Below, piece by piece: positions 27,705 through 36,614 of a stretch of DNA of 64,000 bases. The position numbers and the translations under genes were made by a program. This stretch comes from Latilactobacillus fuchuensis DSM 14340 = JCM 11249 (lineage in GTDB: Bacteria > Bacillota > Bacilli > Lactobacillales > Lactobacillaceae). Each line of letters starts with the position of its first letter. The first letter of the stretch is position 1. The notes beneath the pieces were generated by a model. It made no database searches, was not told the DNA's origin, and was given only the letters and a program-made list of their open reading frames with translations. The stretch covers positions 1-64,000 of the forward strand of contig NZ_BAMJ01000009.1 of the NCBI RefSeq assembly GCF_000615805.1, in the 5' to 3' direction.

Positions 27705-28721
27705 ATGACAAAGAAGATTATTTTAACAGGTGACCGACCAACTGGCAAGCTCCACATTGGGCATTATATCGGTTCATTACGCAATCGTGTGACGATGCAA
27801 AATTCAGGGGATTACGAAACGTTTATTATGATTGCCGATCAACAAGCATTAACCGACAATGCGCGTGATCCTGAAAAAATTCGGAACAGCCTTTTCCAAG
27901 TCGCTTTGGATTATTTGTCAGTCGGGATTGATCCCGCTAAATCAACGATTTTTGTCCAATCACAAATTCCAGCGTTGAGTGAATTAACGATGCATTATTT
28001 AAACTTAGTGTCAGTGTCACGGTTGCAACGTAATCCGACCGTCAAAGCTGAAATCCAACAAAAGAATTTTGAACAAAGTATTCCAGCTGGTTTCTTAATC
28101 TATCCTGTGAGCCAAGCTGCCGATATCACGGCTTTTAAAGCGACAACGGTCCCAGTTGGTGACGATCAAGAACCAATGCTGGAACAAACGCGTGAAATCG
28201 TGCGGACGTTTAATAACGTGTATGGTCAAGAAATTTTAGTTGAACCAGAAGGTGTGTTCCCACCTAAAGGCGAAGGTCGCTTACCTGGGTTAGACGGCAA
28301 TGCCAAGATGAGTAAATCATTAGGCAATGCGATTTATCTATCGGACGATGCTGAAACACTCGAGAAGAAAGTCATGTCGATGTACACTGATCCGTTGCAC
28401 ATTAAAGTGACAGATCCGGGCCATATCGAAGGCAACACGGTCTTCACTTATTTAGACGCCTTCGACGAAGATGTTGACAAGGTGGCTGAATTGAAAGCCC
28501 AATACGAAGCTGGTGGGTTAGGCGATGTGAAGATTAAACGTTACTTAAACGAAGTCTTACAAGCAAAATTCGCACCAATCCGTGAACGACGCGCCAAATT
28601 TGAAAAAGATCCCGCTGCGGTTTACAAGATGTTAGAAGAAGGCAGCAAAAAAGCCAACGCAGTCGCAGAACAAACCCTAAAAGAAGTCAGAGCAGCAATG
28701 GGCATTAACTACTTCGGTTAG
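27705..28721 (+). CDS. trpS: Tryptophanyl-tRNA synthetase
   Basis: Class I aminoacyl-tRNA synthetase of 338 aa. It has HIGH at residues 17-20 ([11 protein letters not shown]), the class-typical AADITAFKA-like segment [15 protein letters not shown], and KMSKS in [12 protein letters not shown] near residue 203. It charges tRNA-Trp. Start ATG 27705 follows TGGAGGA; an upstream in-frame ATG is part of that site. Expression is set by the T-box leader. The stop codon TAG is the first three bases of repeat copy 1. Confidence 0.97.
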   Translation: MTKKIILTGDRPTGKLHIGHYIGSLRNRVTMQNSGDYETFIMIADQQALTDNARDPEKIRNSLFQVALDYLSVGIDPAKSTIFVQSQIPALSELTMHYLNLVSVSRLQRNPTVKAEIQQKNFEQSIPAGFLIYPVSQAADITAFKATTVPVGDDQEPMLEQTREIVRTFNNVYGQEILVEPEGVFPPKGEGRLPGLDGNAKMSKSLGNAIYLSDDAETLEKKVMSMYTDPLHIKVTDPGHIEGNTVFTYLDAFDEDVDKVAELKAQYEAGGLGDVKIKRYLNEVLQAKFAPIRERRAKFEKDPAAVYKMLEEGSKKANAVAEQTLKEVRAAMGINYFG

Positions 28722-28877
28722 AGTGCGACGGAGCTGTCCAGTTTCTGAGTATAGCCTAGAGTGGTTAATTATGGCCGCTTTTTGGCCATGATTGACCATT
28801 CGTAGCTAGACGGAAGAAGCTGGCTTGGAAGCACGTTTTAGATTAAGCGGAAGTTGTTGCAACTCAAAAACACGTTT
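28719..28877 (+). repeat. Dispersed hairpin repeat, copy 1
   Basis: Core 28719-28840 begins TAGAGTGCGAC, has GAGTATAGCCTAGAG and CGTAGCTAGACGGAAGAAGC in its arms, and ends GCACGTTTTA. It folds as one long imperfect hairpin around GGCCGCTTTTTGGCC. A shorter partial copy of its right end follows (28842-28877, GCGGAAG to CACGTTT). Three more copies lie at 32969-33089, 38779-38900 and 53418-53537. It starts exactly at the trpS stop codon. Confidence 0.85.
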
Positions 28878-28894
28878 CGGCTAGTACCACATTA

Positions 28895-28943
28895 AAAATA
28901 GCGTTGCCTAGTATTCGTAAAGAATCTAGGCAACGCTATTTTT
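28895..28943. terminator. Bidirectional terminator after trpS
   Basis: AAAAATAGCGTTGCCTAG pairs with CTAGGCAACGCTATTTTT. It serves trpS and the convergent SPFH gene. Confidence 0.9.
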
Positions 28944-28955
28944 GTCTGATGTTAA

Positions 28956-29780
28956 TTAAAACTGTTTCAACCCTTTATCCAACAATTTGCCAACGACCGG
29001 TAATTTACCGAATTCAGAGGCATCGTCAGTTGAGACGACGACTAAGTTAGCGGATGATTTCGCTAAATCTGAGAAAGCGTTGATCGATTGGTTTTGGAAA
29101 TACTTCGTATCGGCGTTCGCTAAACCAGATTGAACGGTATCAATTCGGTAACGTTCGGCATCGGCACGGGTTTTAGTCGCATCGGCTTCTGCTCTAGCCG
29201 TGGTCATCAAGGCGTCGTTCTTAGCTTTGGTGGTTAATTCGATTGATTTGGCTTCCCCTTCGGCCTTGGCAATCGTTGCGACCCGTTCACGATCGGCAGT
29301 CAATTGTTTGTCCATCGCTTCTTGAATCGCTTTAGAAGGGGTCAATTCATCGATATTAATCCGATCGACGTTAATCCCGTAAGTATTGGTTAAATCGCCA
29401 ATCGCCATCGCGAGTTCTTGGTTAATTTTAGCGGTTGAACCAAGCGCTTCATTTAAATCCATCCGACCAATGATATCCCGTAAATGACCACGAACGAGTT
29501 GGGCCATTGATTCAACGGAATCCGTATTTTCGTATTGATATTTAACGCCATCGGTCACGTGATAGTTGAGCGTCACGCTGGCTGAAACATCTGCATTATC
29601 TTTCGTAATGATTGAATAATTAGGCAGTGAAAGTGGGCGCATCGCCAAGCTGACTTTGCGGACTTTTTGAATAATGGGTATGTAAAATTGTAACCCTGAT
29701 TCAACACTCCGTCCGTATTTTCCCAATGTTTCAATTAAACCTAAGTTGTTTTGTGGAATAATCTTAATCCCTAATACCAT
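28956..29780 (-). CDS. SPFH/Band 7 domain protein
   Basis: Protein of 274 aa in the stomatin/prohibitin/flotillin group. IIPQNNLGLIETLGKYGRSV near the N-terminus and the SPFH core (about 20-175) are typical; NEALGSTAKINQELA and the helical AEGEAKSIELTTKAK region (about 185-215) form the coiled coil used for ring assembly. There is no clear N-terminal membrane helix, so membrane contact may be through the SPFH domain itself. Start 29780 after GGAGGAGG. It is 27 bp behind a ribbon-helix-helix gene and probably in one operon under its control. Confidence 0.85.
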   Translation of the reverse strand: MVLGIKIIPQNNLGLIETLGKYGRSVESGLQFYIPIIQKVRKVSLAMRPLSLPNYSIITKDNADVSASVTLNYHVTDGVKYQYENTDSVESMAQLVRGHLRDIIGRMDLNEALGSTAKINQELAMAIGDLTNTYGINVDRINIDELTPSKAIQEAMDKQLTADRERVATIAKAEGEAKSIELTTKAKNDALMTTARAEADATKTRADAERYRIDTVQSGLANADTKYFQNQSINAFSDLAKSSANLVVVSTDDASEFGKLPVVGKLLDKGLKQF

Positions 29781-29807
29781 AATAAATTCCTCCTCCAAGA
29801 GATGTTG

Positions 29808-30134
29808 TTAAATTTTTTGTAACGTTAGAATGTTCCCCACAGCATCGACGACCGCGTATTGGCTTGTCGGTTCGACCGGTGAATTATCACTGATCAGATA
29901 CCGATAATAAATCCCCGTGACCGTCACCAGACCGTTATCCGCGTTGATTTGAGCGCCGTTAATCACTTGGCCGATAATCTGGCGTTGCTCAAAGTTATCG
30001 CCTTGCGTTGCTTTGTGAAGAATCGTTTCGATATGCGCATTGATACTGCGATTCTCCTGATCTGCCGCCTGTGATAATTGATTATATAGTTGTTGATCGA
30101 GACGCAGTAGAAATCGTTTCTTTTCATCACTCAA
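29808..30134 (-). CDS. Ribbon-helix-helix (Arc/CopG-like) regulator
   Basis: Protein of 108 aa. Residues 5-45 fit an Arc-type ribbon-helix-helix (KRFLLRLDQQLYNQLSQAAD then NRSINAHIETIL). The C-terminal ~60 residues look like a small beta domain (GLVTVTGIYYRYLISD, YAVVDAVGNILTLQ). The start is a TTG at 30134, six bases after AAGGAGGT; no in-frame ATG is near. A 40-bp palindrome overlaps its promoter, so it probably represses itself and the SPFH gene. What signal the C-terminal domain reads is unknown. Confidence 0.78.
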   Translation of the reverse strand: MSDEKKRFLLRLDQQLYNQLSQAADQENRSINAHIETILHKATQGDNFEQRQIIGQVINGAQINADNGLVTVTGIYYRYLISDNSPVEPTSQYAVVDAVGNILTLQKI

Positions 30135-30146
30135 GATTAGACCTCC

Positions 30147-30194
30147 TTAATATCACCTTGATATCATGATATCAAATTGATATTAATAATGCAA
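30147..30194 (-). promoter_or_regulatory. Promoter buried in a 40-bp palindromic operator
   Basis: TTGATATCATGATATCAA (30158-30175) is a perfect palindrome. It is flanked symmetrically by TTAATATCA (30147-30155) and TGATATTAA (30178-30186), giving four GATAT half-sites. On the minus strand TTGCAT (30189-30194) and TATCAT (30166-30171) are spaced by 17 bp, so the -10 box lies at the palindrome centre. Arrays of short repeats are typical ribbon-helix-helix operators. Confidence 0.85.
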
Positions 30195-30304
30195 CCGTTC
30201 GCATCTTTAATTTTAGATTTACGTCATTAATTGTGGAAACGCTCTTGTATTTTGTCGGTTTTCCAGTAAGCTAAAAGATAATTAGGTCATGAAGGAGATT
30301 AACA

Positions 30305-31672
30305 ATGCACGATTTAACGAAGGGGAACCCGCTTAAATTAATTATTCTATTCACGGTACCGCTGTTGATTGGCAATATTTTTCAACAACTATATAGTGTG
30401 ATTGATACGTTAATTGTGGGGCGGATAATTGGGGTTAATGCGTTAGCCGCCGTGGGATCAACGGGTGGTTTGAATATGTTAATCATCGGTTTTTGTACGG
30501 GGACGACCGCGGGTTTATCAATATTAACTGCTCAACGGTACGGGGCGCAAGATTTTAAAGGGGTTAAACGCAGTTTTGCGACCAGTATCGTGATTAGCGT
30601 TGTGATTTCAATCATTCTGACGATTATTAGTGTCATTTTTGCGCGACATATCTTAGTCATCATGAAAACACCGGCGAGCATTATCGTCGATGCCCAGAAA
30701 TTCATTACGATTATTTTCGCCGGCATTATCGCGTCGATGGCCTTTAATTTACTGTCGAATATGATTCGGGCACTCGGCGATAGTCGGACACCATTGTTCT
30801 TCTTAGTGATTGGGGTGCTAATCAATATTGTCTTTGATTTCATCTTCATTTTAGGCTTCCATATGGGCGTTGAAGGGGCTGGTTACGCGACGGTTTCGGC
30901 GCAAGTCATTGCAGCCTTATTGTGTTTGATGTACATCTATCGGCATATTCCGGTGTTAGTGTTACGGCGTAAAGATTTTAAAATTACCCGCAAAGACATC
31001 AACGAACATCTCAAAGTCGGCTTACCAATGGGGTTTCAATCGTCAATTATTGCGATTGGGTCGATTGTCTTACAAATCATGTTGAACACGTTAGGCGCCA
31101 GCGCGGTTGCCGCTTATACGGCAGCTGGCAAGATTGATCAACTGGCCACCCAAGTCGGCAATTCCTTTGGGATTACGTTGGCGACGTATGCCGCGCAAAA
31201 TTATGGGGCACGCCAATACCACCGAATTAGCAAAGGGGTACAGCAGACGTTGGCGGTTTCGATTATTTTCAGCTTAGTGATGGGCGCGTTAATTATCACG
31301 TTTGGCCGGCCACTCGTTAATCTATTTATCGGTAATCAACAACCGCACGTCACTGATTTAGCGCAAATTTATTTCCGCTTTAATAGTAGTTGTTACTTTA
31401 TTTTAGCGATTCTCTTTGGTATTCGGTACACACTCCAAGGCTTGGGACAAAGCTTTATGCCAACCTTGGCGGGGATTGCCGAATTGTTAATGCGGATTTT
31501 TGCCGGGATCATTCTCGTGCGGACGATGGGCTTCACCGGGGCGAGTCTAGCTAACCCATTAGCGTGGATTGGATCGTGTCTGGTCTTATTCAGTTCCTAT
31601 TTCAAAACGATGCGCAAATTAAAACAGCGGGCGGAAAAAATTGATCCGGATCGCAGTACGCCAGAGGAGTAA
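30305..31672 (+). CDS. MATE-family efflux protein
   Basis: Twelve-helix multidrug and toxin extrusion protein of 455 aa, typical length. Features are TVPLLIGNIFQQLYSVIDTL and VGRIIGVNALAAVGSTG in the N-terminal half, LGDSRTPLFFLVIGVLINIV near residue 158 and a second half starting around VGLPMGFQSSIIAIGSIVLQ. It exports cationic drugs or metabolites against sodium or protons. Ribosome site AAGGAG. Only 3 bp separate it from the secreted nuclease gene, so they are co-transcribed, though no functional link is obvious. Confidence 0.88.
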   Translation: MHDLTKGNPLKLIILFTVPLLIGNIFQQLYSVIDTLIVGRIIGVNALAAVGSTGGLNMLIIGFCTGTTAGLSILTAQRYGAQDFKGVKRSFATSIVISVVISIILTIISVIFARHILVIMKTPASIIVDAQKFITIIFAGIIASMAFNLLSNMIRALGDSRTPLFFLVIGVLINIVFDFIFILGFHMGVEGAGYATVSAQVIAALLCLMYIYRHIPVLVLRRKDFKITRKDINEHLKVGLPMGFQSSIIAIGSIVLQIMLNTLGASAVAAYTAAGKIDQLATQVGNSFGITLATYAAQNYGARQYHRISKGVQQTLAVSIIFSLVMGALIITFGRPLVNLFIGNQQPHVTDLAQIYFRFNSSCYFILAILFGIRYTLQGLGQSFMPTLAGIAELLMRIFAGIILVRTMGFTGASLANPLAWIGSCLVLFSSYFKTMRKLKQRAEKIDPDRSTPEE

Positions 31673-31675
31673 AGT

Positions 31676-32473
31676 ATGAATAAACGATGGATTGTTGGGG
31701 CAATCACCGCGGTGGGGTTATTACTAAGCGGGTGCCAAGTTCAAGCACCAAGTAAAACGAGTCAATCAGCTTCATCAACGACCACGACGCAAGCGAGCGA
31801 CGCCACAACTTTAGCCAAGCAAACCTTTAAGGCCGATGATCAGGCGTATCAAGTGGTTAATGAGAATCAATCAACCTTGAAACCGGCCGCGTGGCAGACG
31901 GAGAAAATTGACTATGGGGCGCTGGATCAATTGAACCGGACCACAACAAACACCGCCTATCTGTCAGATCGTAATTTAGGCCGATCGAATACCCGTGGTC
32001 GGCAGAACTGGCGCCCAACTGGTTGGCACAATCAACCAGTTAGAATTGACGGGAAACAAGTCTTTCCACAAAGTCGGGGGCATTTAATCGCGTACGCCAT
32101 CACGTTTAATTTAAATCAAGATGGTCAGTATCAACAGGGGCAACTAGGAAGCAGTGATAATCCTAAAAATTTAGCGACGCAAACCGAATTTAGTAATCAA
32201 CGAACGATGCAGATTTTTGAAGATCAGGTGCGCCAAGCGTTGATTAAACATAAAAAGGTCATTTACCAAGTGACTACCGTTTTTCGCGGTTCAGAATTAA
32301 TGCCGCGCGGTTATTGGTTACAGGCGATTTCAACCGACAAGTCGTTAAACTTTAACGTCTATGTTTGGAACGTGGAACCCAAAATGCAATTCGATTACGT
32401 TACCGGTCGCGGTCGGGTCGATCAATCAATGACGGTCACTGATCAGTACCAAGGCAATCGGTATACGAATTAA
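31676..32473 (+). CDS. Secreted DNA/RNA non-specific endonuclease (lipoprotein)
   Basis: Protein of 265 aa. It has a lipoprotein signal peptide with lipobox LLLSGC (Cys20), a Ser/Thr linker (about 25-45) and a His-Cys-type beta-beta-alpha-metal nuclease domain. The motif QSRGHLIAYAITF near residue 138 corresponds to the DRGH motif, with the catalytic histidine kept and Asp replaced by Ser. NPKNLATQTEFSNQ near residue 162 supplies the metal-binding asparagine. Relatives serve in DNA uptake or in nucleotide scavenging. Ribosome site AGAGGAG overlaps the end of the MATE gene. Confidence 0.82.
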   Translation: MNKRWIVGAITAVGLLLSGCQVQAPSKTSQSASSTTTTQASDATTLAKQTFKADDQAYQVVNENQSTLKPAAWQTEKIDYGALDQLNRTTTNTAYLSDRNLGRSNTRGRQNWRPTGWHNQPVRIDGKQVFPQSRGHLIAYAITFNLNQDGQYQQGQLGSSDNPKNLATQTEFSNQRTMQIFEDQVRQALIKHKKVIYQVTTVFRGSELMPRGYWLQAISTDKSLNFNVYVWNVEPKMQFDYVTGRGRVDQSMTVTDQYQGNRYTN

Positions 32474-32518
32474 AGGGGATGAAACGAGTACTGGATAATT
32501 AGTTTTGTAAGGTCGATA

Positions 32519-32887
32519 ATGTCTTATAAATATAATAGGTTTGGTGGGATGACCATGGCTGGAATCGTATTAACTGTTCGATTCTTGTTAGAAATGATAA
32601 CGGTATTGGGCCTGCTATTGGGAGTTTTTGTTGGCCAAACAAGCGCGTATAAAATAGGTTATCTGATTTTAGGAATCGGGATGACATTTATTTGGTCTAG
32701 ATATGGCGCACCCAAATCATCGCATGTGTTGATGGGGATTTATAAATTTATTTTAGAGGTTGCGGTTTATGCCATTGGTAGTATTGCATTTTATCAGTTG
32801 TTTGGAACTAAAATCGGAATAATCTATCTGGTAATCGTCCTCGTTGACTTACTATTGATGTATGTTTTAGAATTACAGGGAAATTGA
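32519..32887 (+). CDS. Small membrane protein, DUF2568/YrdB type
   Basis: Protein of up to 122 aa with four hydrophobic helices. The segment WSRYGAPKSSHVL after the second helix and an acidic residue in FILEVAVYAIG match the DUF2568 (YrdB) pattern; function unknown. I give the ATG at 32519 (AAGG seven bases upstream), but starts at 32549 or 32555 are possible since homologues begin close to the first helix. Followed by a terminator. Confidence 0.68.
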   Translation: MSYKYNRFGGMTMAGIVLTVRFLLEMITVLGLLLGVFVGQTSAYKIGYLILGIGMTFIWSRYGAPKSSHVLMGIYKFILEVAVYAIGSIAFYQLFGTKIGIIYLVIVLVDLLLMYVLELQGN

Positions 32888-32897
32888 AAAATAATCG

Positions 32898-32943
32898 AAA
32901 ATAACGCCTGATGATATTGCTAGTCATTAGGCGTTATTTTTAT
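32898..32943 (+). terminator. Terminator after the DUF2568 gene
   Basis: AAAATAACGCCTGATGA pairs with TCATTAGGCGTTATTTT. The rest of the 320-bp gap to 33208 holds repeat copy 2 and a second terminator. Confidence 0.85.
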
Positions 32944-32968
32944 TAATATTCAATTGTTGATCATAATT

Positions 32969-33124
32969 AAAACATGCTCCTAGGCTAGTTTCTTCCGTCT
33001 AGCTACGAATGGCAAATCATGACCAAAAATCGGTCATAATTTACCACTCTAGGCTATACTCAGAAACTGAACAGCTCTGTCGCACTCTAAACGTGTTTTT
33101 GAGTTGCAACAACTTCCGCTTAAT
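32969..33124 (-). repeat. Dispersed hairpin repeat, copy 2 (reverse orientation)
   Basis: Core 32969-33089 is the reverse complement of copy 1 with about 80-85% identity by eye: CGCACTCTA at its right edge, CTAGGCTATACTC and TTCCGTCTAGCTACG inside. The partial right-end copy (33090-33124, AACGTGTTTTTGAGTTGC) lies next to it and is nearly identical to that of copy 1. Confidence 0.85.
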
Positions 33125-33126
33125 CT

Positions 33127-33172
33127 AAAATAACGTATTATGACTGGGAAACGTCATAATACGTTATTTTTA
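33127..33172. terminator. Terminator within the repeat block, downstream of the aldo/keto reductase gene
   Basis: AAAATAACGTATTATGAC pairs with GTCATAATACGTTATTTT. It can serve the minus-strand reductase transcript. Confidence 0.85.
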
Positions 33173-33207
33173 TTAATGCTCAGTTGCTAACCGCAACTAA
33201 AAACACT

Positions 33208-34125
33208 CTAAGGCAAGTCATTGCCTGCCGCTAGGTATAGGTCGTACCATTCTCTGCGGGTTAATTTGACTTTGTCAGCTTCGCAGATTTCAGTTAGGCG
33301 TTTAGGGTTCATCGTGCCAACGACGACTTGGAGGCTGGCTGGGATTCTGAGCAACCAGGCACTAGCAATCGCATTGCTGTTCGTGTCGTGGGCTTTAGCG
33401 ATGGCTTGGAGTTGTTGGTTGAGTTCTGGGAATTTTGGATTGTCGATAAAGACGCCTTCAAAGAAACCGTATTGATAAGGACTCCAAGCTTGAATCGTCA
33501 TGTTGGTGAGTCGTGAATATTCAAGAATACCACCGTCGTGATTTAAGCTGCGCGCATCGGTCATGTTGGTGTGCATCCCGAAATCAATCATGCCAGTGTG
33601 CATCAAACTCATCTGTAATTGGTTGGCAACAAGCGCTTGTGGGACGGCTTGTTGTAACATATCAACTTGCATCGGGTTAAAATTGCTAACCCCGAATTGA
33701 CGGACTTTGCCGGTGTTTTGTAATTGTAAAAAGGCTTCAGCAATCTCATCCGGTTCCATCAATGGATCAGGCCGGTGGAGTAATAGCGTATCAACATGGT
33801 CTAATTGCAACCGTTGTAAGCTCGCATCAACGGCTTCTAAAATGTGTTCTTTTGAAAAGTCGTACATCTTTTTACCAATCCCGACTTTCGTTTGAATCAA
33901 AATATCATCACGGTTAATTTGGCTATTTTTTAAAGCTTGGCCGAATTTAACTTCCGAAGCACCGTCACCGTATATATCGGCGTTATCGAAGAAATTAATG
34001 CCTTGTTCATGAGCTGTTTCGAGCATCGTTAACGCTTCTTGATCACTTAAATTTGGAATTCGCATGACGCCCCAAACAATTTGGGACCCCAATAAACCAC
34101 TACCGCCAACATTGACTTTTTGCAC
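33208..34125 (-). CDS. Aldo/keto reductase
   Basis: NADPH-dependent (beta/alpha)8 oxidoreductase of 305 aa. The tetrad is visible: D in FFDNADIYGDGASE (with Y), K in LIQTKVGIG, and H in LLLHRPDPLMEPDE. WLLRIPASLQVVVGTMNPKR near residue 255 is the NADPH-binding end. Substrates are probably sugar or other aldehydes. I start at GTG 34125 because GAAGGAG lies upstream; the longer frame to 34266 has no support. The stop codon TAG is followed by AGTG, the left-edge sequence of the dispersed repeat. Confidence 0.87.
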   Translation of the reverse strand: MQKVNVGGSGLLGSQIVWGVMRIPNLSDQEALTMLETAHEQGINFFDNADIYGDGASEVKFGQALKNSQINRDDILIQTKVGIGKKMYDFSKEHILEAVDASLQRLQLDHVDTLLLHRPDPLMEPDEIAEAFLQLQNTGKVRQFGVSNFNPMQVDMLQQAVPQALVANQLQMSLMHTGMIDFGMHTNMTDARSLNHDGGILEYSRLTNMTIQAWSPYQYGFFEGVFIDNPKFPELNQQLQAIAKAHDTNSNAIASAWLLRIPASLQVVVGTMNPKRLTEICEADKVKLTRREWYDLYLAAGNDLP

Positions 34126-34270
34126 AAATAACACTCCTTCATTAAACTGTATTATCTTAAAATTACCACTTATTGCCGTAAAATAAAAAGAAAGAGCTTT
34201 CATTATAAATAAGGGTCGTGAAATGGCTGGAATTTTTGTATACTGAATTGAGCAAGTAGGAGGCAATTGA

Positions 34271-34906
34271 ATGACTGATAAAAAAGCACAAGCACCCCGG
34301 TTAAATCCGGCGCTACAAGCTGTGAGTACGATTGATTGGCAACCAGAAGAAACCTATGAAGGCCTGGCAGTCACGGATATGACGGTCGATGAAACGACTT
34401 TATCCTACAATTATTTTAAGGGCAGTCATTTTAAAAACGTTCAGTTTAACCAAGTTGATTTTAATAATTGTGATTTTCAAGATGTTCTTTTTGAAAACTG
34501 TGGCTTATTGAACTGTACCTTGATTGGCAATTCATTCGGACGCGTTCAGTTTGAAAATTGTCAGTTGGTGGGGAGTAACTTCGCTGAATCTGGTTTGAGT
34601 GATACGGCAATCATCGGTTGCCAAGCAGATTATACGAGTTTTGATCAGACCCGCTTACGGCACGTCGATTTATTGGATAATCGGTTGCGTGAGAGTAGTT
34701 TTCGCATGGTGGATTGGCAATGGTTAACGCTTGCGGGCAATGATTTGAATCGGGTTGATTTTAGTCGGACTTCTTTAAAAAAGATCGACCTCAGTCAAAA
34801 TCAGTTTGATGCGGCGACTTTTACGTTAGACCTGTTACAAGGTGCGACGTTGAGTACGGCGCAAACGATGGTGATTATGTCGGCTTTAAGAATTAACGTA
34901 CGCTAA
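34271..34906 (+). CDS. Pentapeptide-repeat protein
   Basis: Protein of 211 aa. From about residue 45 to 175 every fifth residue is Phe or Leu in A(D/N)LXX-like units (for example NQVDFNNCDFQDVLFENCGL), which fold as a right-handed quadrilateral beta helix. Some family members mimic DNA and protect gyrase; many have no known role. Ribosome site AGGAGG before ATG 34271. Confidence 0.85.
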   Translation: MTDKKAQAPRLNPALQAVSTIDWQPEETYEGLAVTDMTVDETTLSYNYFKGSHFKNVQFNQVDFNNCDFQDVLFENCGLLNCTLIGNSFGRVQFENCQLVGSNFAESGLSDTAIIGCQADYTSFDQTRLRHVDLLDNRLRESSFRMVDWQWLTLAGNDLNRVDFSRTSLKKIDLSQNQFDAATFTLDLLQGATLSTAQTMVIMSALRINVR

Positions 34907-34949
34907 AAAAACGGCCCGCATCCAGATATTTAGGATGCGGGCAGTTTTT
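34907..34949. terminator. Bidirectional terminator
   Basis: GCCCGCATCC pairs with GGATGCGGGC; A and T runs flank it. It separates two convergent genes. Confidence 0.88.
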
Positions 34950-34952
34950 GTT

Positions 34953-35495
34953 CTAATAATCAATTTGATAGGTTAATTCAACTAATTGACCGAGTGTGCG
35001 TGTTTGTTTCAACGTTAATGGAATATCGGTTAAGTTGGTGCTGACCAATGAAACACCATCGCCGAGTAGGACGGGGGCAATCGTTAGGATCAGTTCATCA
35101 ACAAGTTGTGCTTTTAACAGTTCGGTGAAAATATCGGCACCGCCGACGAGCCAAATATTTTGGCCGGGTTCTGATTTGAGTTGGCGAATGAATTCAGACA
35201 CATTCCCGGCCACAACGGTTGTGCGATCGTCGGTGTCGTGAAGTGTTTTTGAGAAGACGTAACCTTGTTTTTCCTGATAAGGGTAAGTCCCAGCGCGTTG
35301 GAGGGATTGTTGATAAGTCTTGCGGCCCATGACAACGGTATCTACACCGCGGTAAAATTCTTGGTACGCATTATCAGCTTCAGCTGAATTTAAAGCAGCC
35401 AGCCAAGCGGTACTGCCATCTTCTTCAGCGATAAAGCCGTCTAAACTTTGTGCAAGATACAAAATTACTTTGCGCGGGTTTGGTTCTGTCATCAT
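34953..35495 (-). CDS. Dihydrofolate reductase family protein (RibD C-terminal type)
   Basis: Protein of 180 aa, paralogue of the product of 23851-24378. It has SLDGFIAEEDGSTAWLAALN near the N-terminus, TVVMGRKTYQQSL near residue 56, and NIWLVGGADIFTELL with APVLLGDGVSLV in the C-terminal half. Probable NADPH-dependent reductase of unknown substrate. The start is set by GAAGGA, with ATG 35495 or the next ATG at 35492. Monocistronic. Confidence 0.83.
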   Translation of the reverse strand: MMTEPNPRKVILYLAQSLDGFIAEEDGSTAWLAALNSAEADNAYQEFYRGVDTVVMGRKTYQQSLQRAGTYPYQEKQGYVFSKTLHDTDDRTTVVAGNVSEFIRQLKSEPGQNIWLVGGADIFTELLKAQLVDELILTIAPVLLGDGVSLVSTNLTDIPLTLKQTRTLGQLVELTYQIDY

Positions 35496-35634
35496 CAACA
35501 CATCCTTCAATTAGATTAGTTATAGTATACCATTATAAAGCGCTTTAATCTGTTTTGAATGGTTGGTAATTTACCGTGATTTAGCTTATGATAGTGAGAT
35601 AATACTGCGCGACAGTTGAAAGGAAGCATGCAAA

Positions 35635-36597
35635 TTGGCAAATGAAGACTTATCCCCAGCAATTCAAAGTTTGTTGGCAGAAGTACAAGACCATTATCCA
35701 CAACAAATTAAAATTCGGGTGGCTAACGAAGCATCTGGTTTCTTGAAACACGACCAAGCGCAACGCGTGATGAATGATGATGGGAGTTTAGCAATTCTAT
35801 TGGCCGATCAAACGGCGGCTGATTATTCACTATCGCACGAATTATTACATCTCCTATTATTATCAACCGGTTTTCCACAGGTGTTAACGGAAGTCACCAC
35901 GCAAGATGCACAATTGGACGAACAGCTAATTGCCACTGGGATGACATTATACAACGCAGCCGTTCACGTGATTATTCAAAAAGAACAAGTGGCACACGGC
36001 TTTGTCGATACTGAAGCGCAACAAGCCTATCTTGCCGGTTTCCGCGATAATCTAACCCCAGAGCGTGACGATCCAGAGAACCGGTGGCTTATTTATCGGA
36101 TTCTCACGATTTTAGACGCGTTGGTCTTCTTTGAAGGCGGGAATCAACAACTATTACAACAATGGGCCACCGATTATCCACAAGCTTTGCCGCAAGCCCA
36201 AGTGTTATATAAGGTATTGCAACGCAAAACAATTGATTCACCGTTTGCGTTACGTCGAGCGGTGGTTAACTTGTGGACCGCTTTTGATCAAATTTTAGAA
36301 ACGTTAGGGTTTGCTGCCACTAATGTCCAACAATTATTGACGTTGACGCCGGTACTTAGTGAGCGCCAACTACGTTTGGAAGTTCGCCAAGTCTATGATG
36401 TTTTACATTCCGACCATTTGTTAGCCAACGATACGAATGAAATGGCATATGTCGGGATTGGCAAGAGTGACCAACAAAATGCGTTCGTTTTAAGTGTCGC
36501 CGCCAAAGATGCCACTCCTGAATATTTCCAAAAAATCTACGATCAAACAGTTCAAGAGTTTTTACAAAGCATTGAGATGCCCTATTCAATGCGTTAA
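35635..36597 (+). CDS. Putative zinc-metallopeptidase-like protein, IpaB/EvcA-type annotation in lactobacilli
   Basis: Protein of 320 aa. SLSHELLHLLLLS holds an HExxH motif (H68, E69, H72) like zinc peptidases; a third ligand cannot be assigned. The rest is largely helical with no signal peptide. Similar lactobacillar proteins are labelled IpaB/EvcA family, a name with no proven function. It starts at TTG 35635, eight bases after AAAGGAAG; the nearby ATG at 35628 is out of frame. A chorismate mutase gene follows after 17 bp. Confidence 0.7.
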   Translation: MANEDLSPAIQSLLAEVQDHYPQQIKIRVANEASGFLKHDQAQRVMNDDGSLAILLADQTAADYSLSHELLHLLLLSTGFPQVLTEVTTQDAQLDEQLIATGMTLYNAAVHVIIQKEQVAHGFVDTEAQQAYLAGFRDNLTPERDDPENRWLIYRILTILDALVFFEGGNQQLLQQWATDYPQALPQAQVLYKVLQRKTIDSPFALRRAVVNLWTAFDQILETLGFAATNVQQLLTLTPVLSERQLRLEVRQVYDVLHSDHLLANDTNEMAYVGIGKSDQQNAFVLSVAAKDATPEYFQKIYDQTVQEFLQSIEMPYSMR

Positions 36598-36614
36598 TTA
36601 GAAGGAGTACACCC

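Noticed and set aside
28719-28877. Repeat copy as an insertion sequence end
   Set aside because: No transposase gene near any copy and no clear target duplication; kept as a non-coding repeat.
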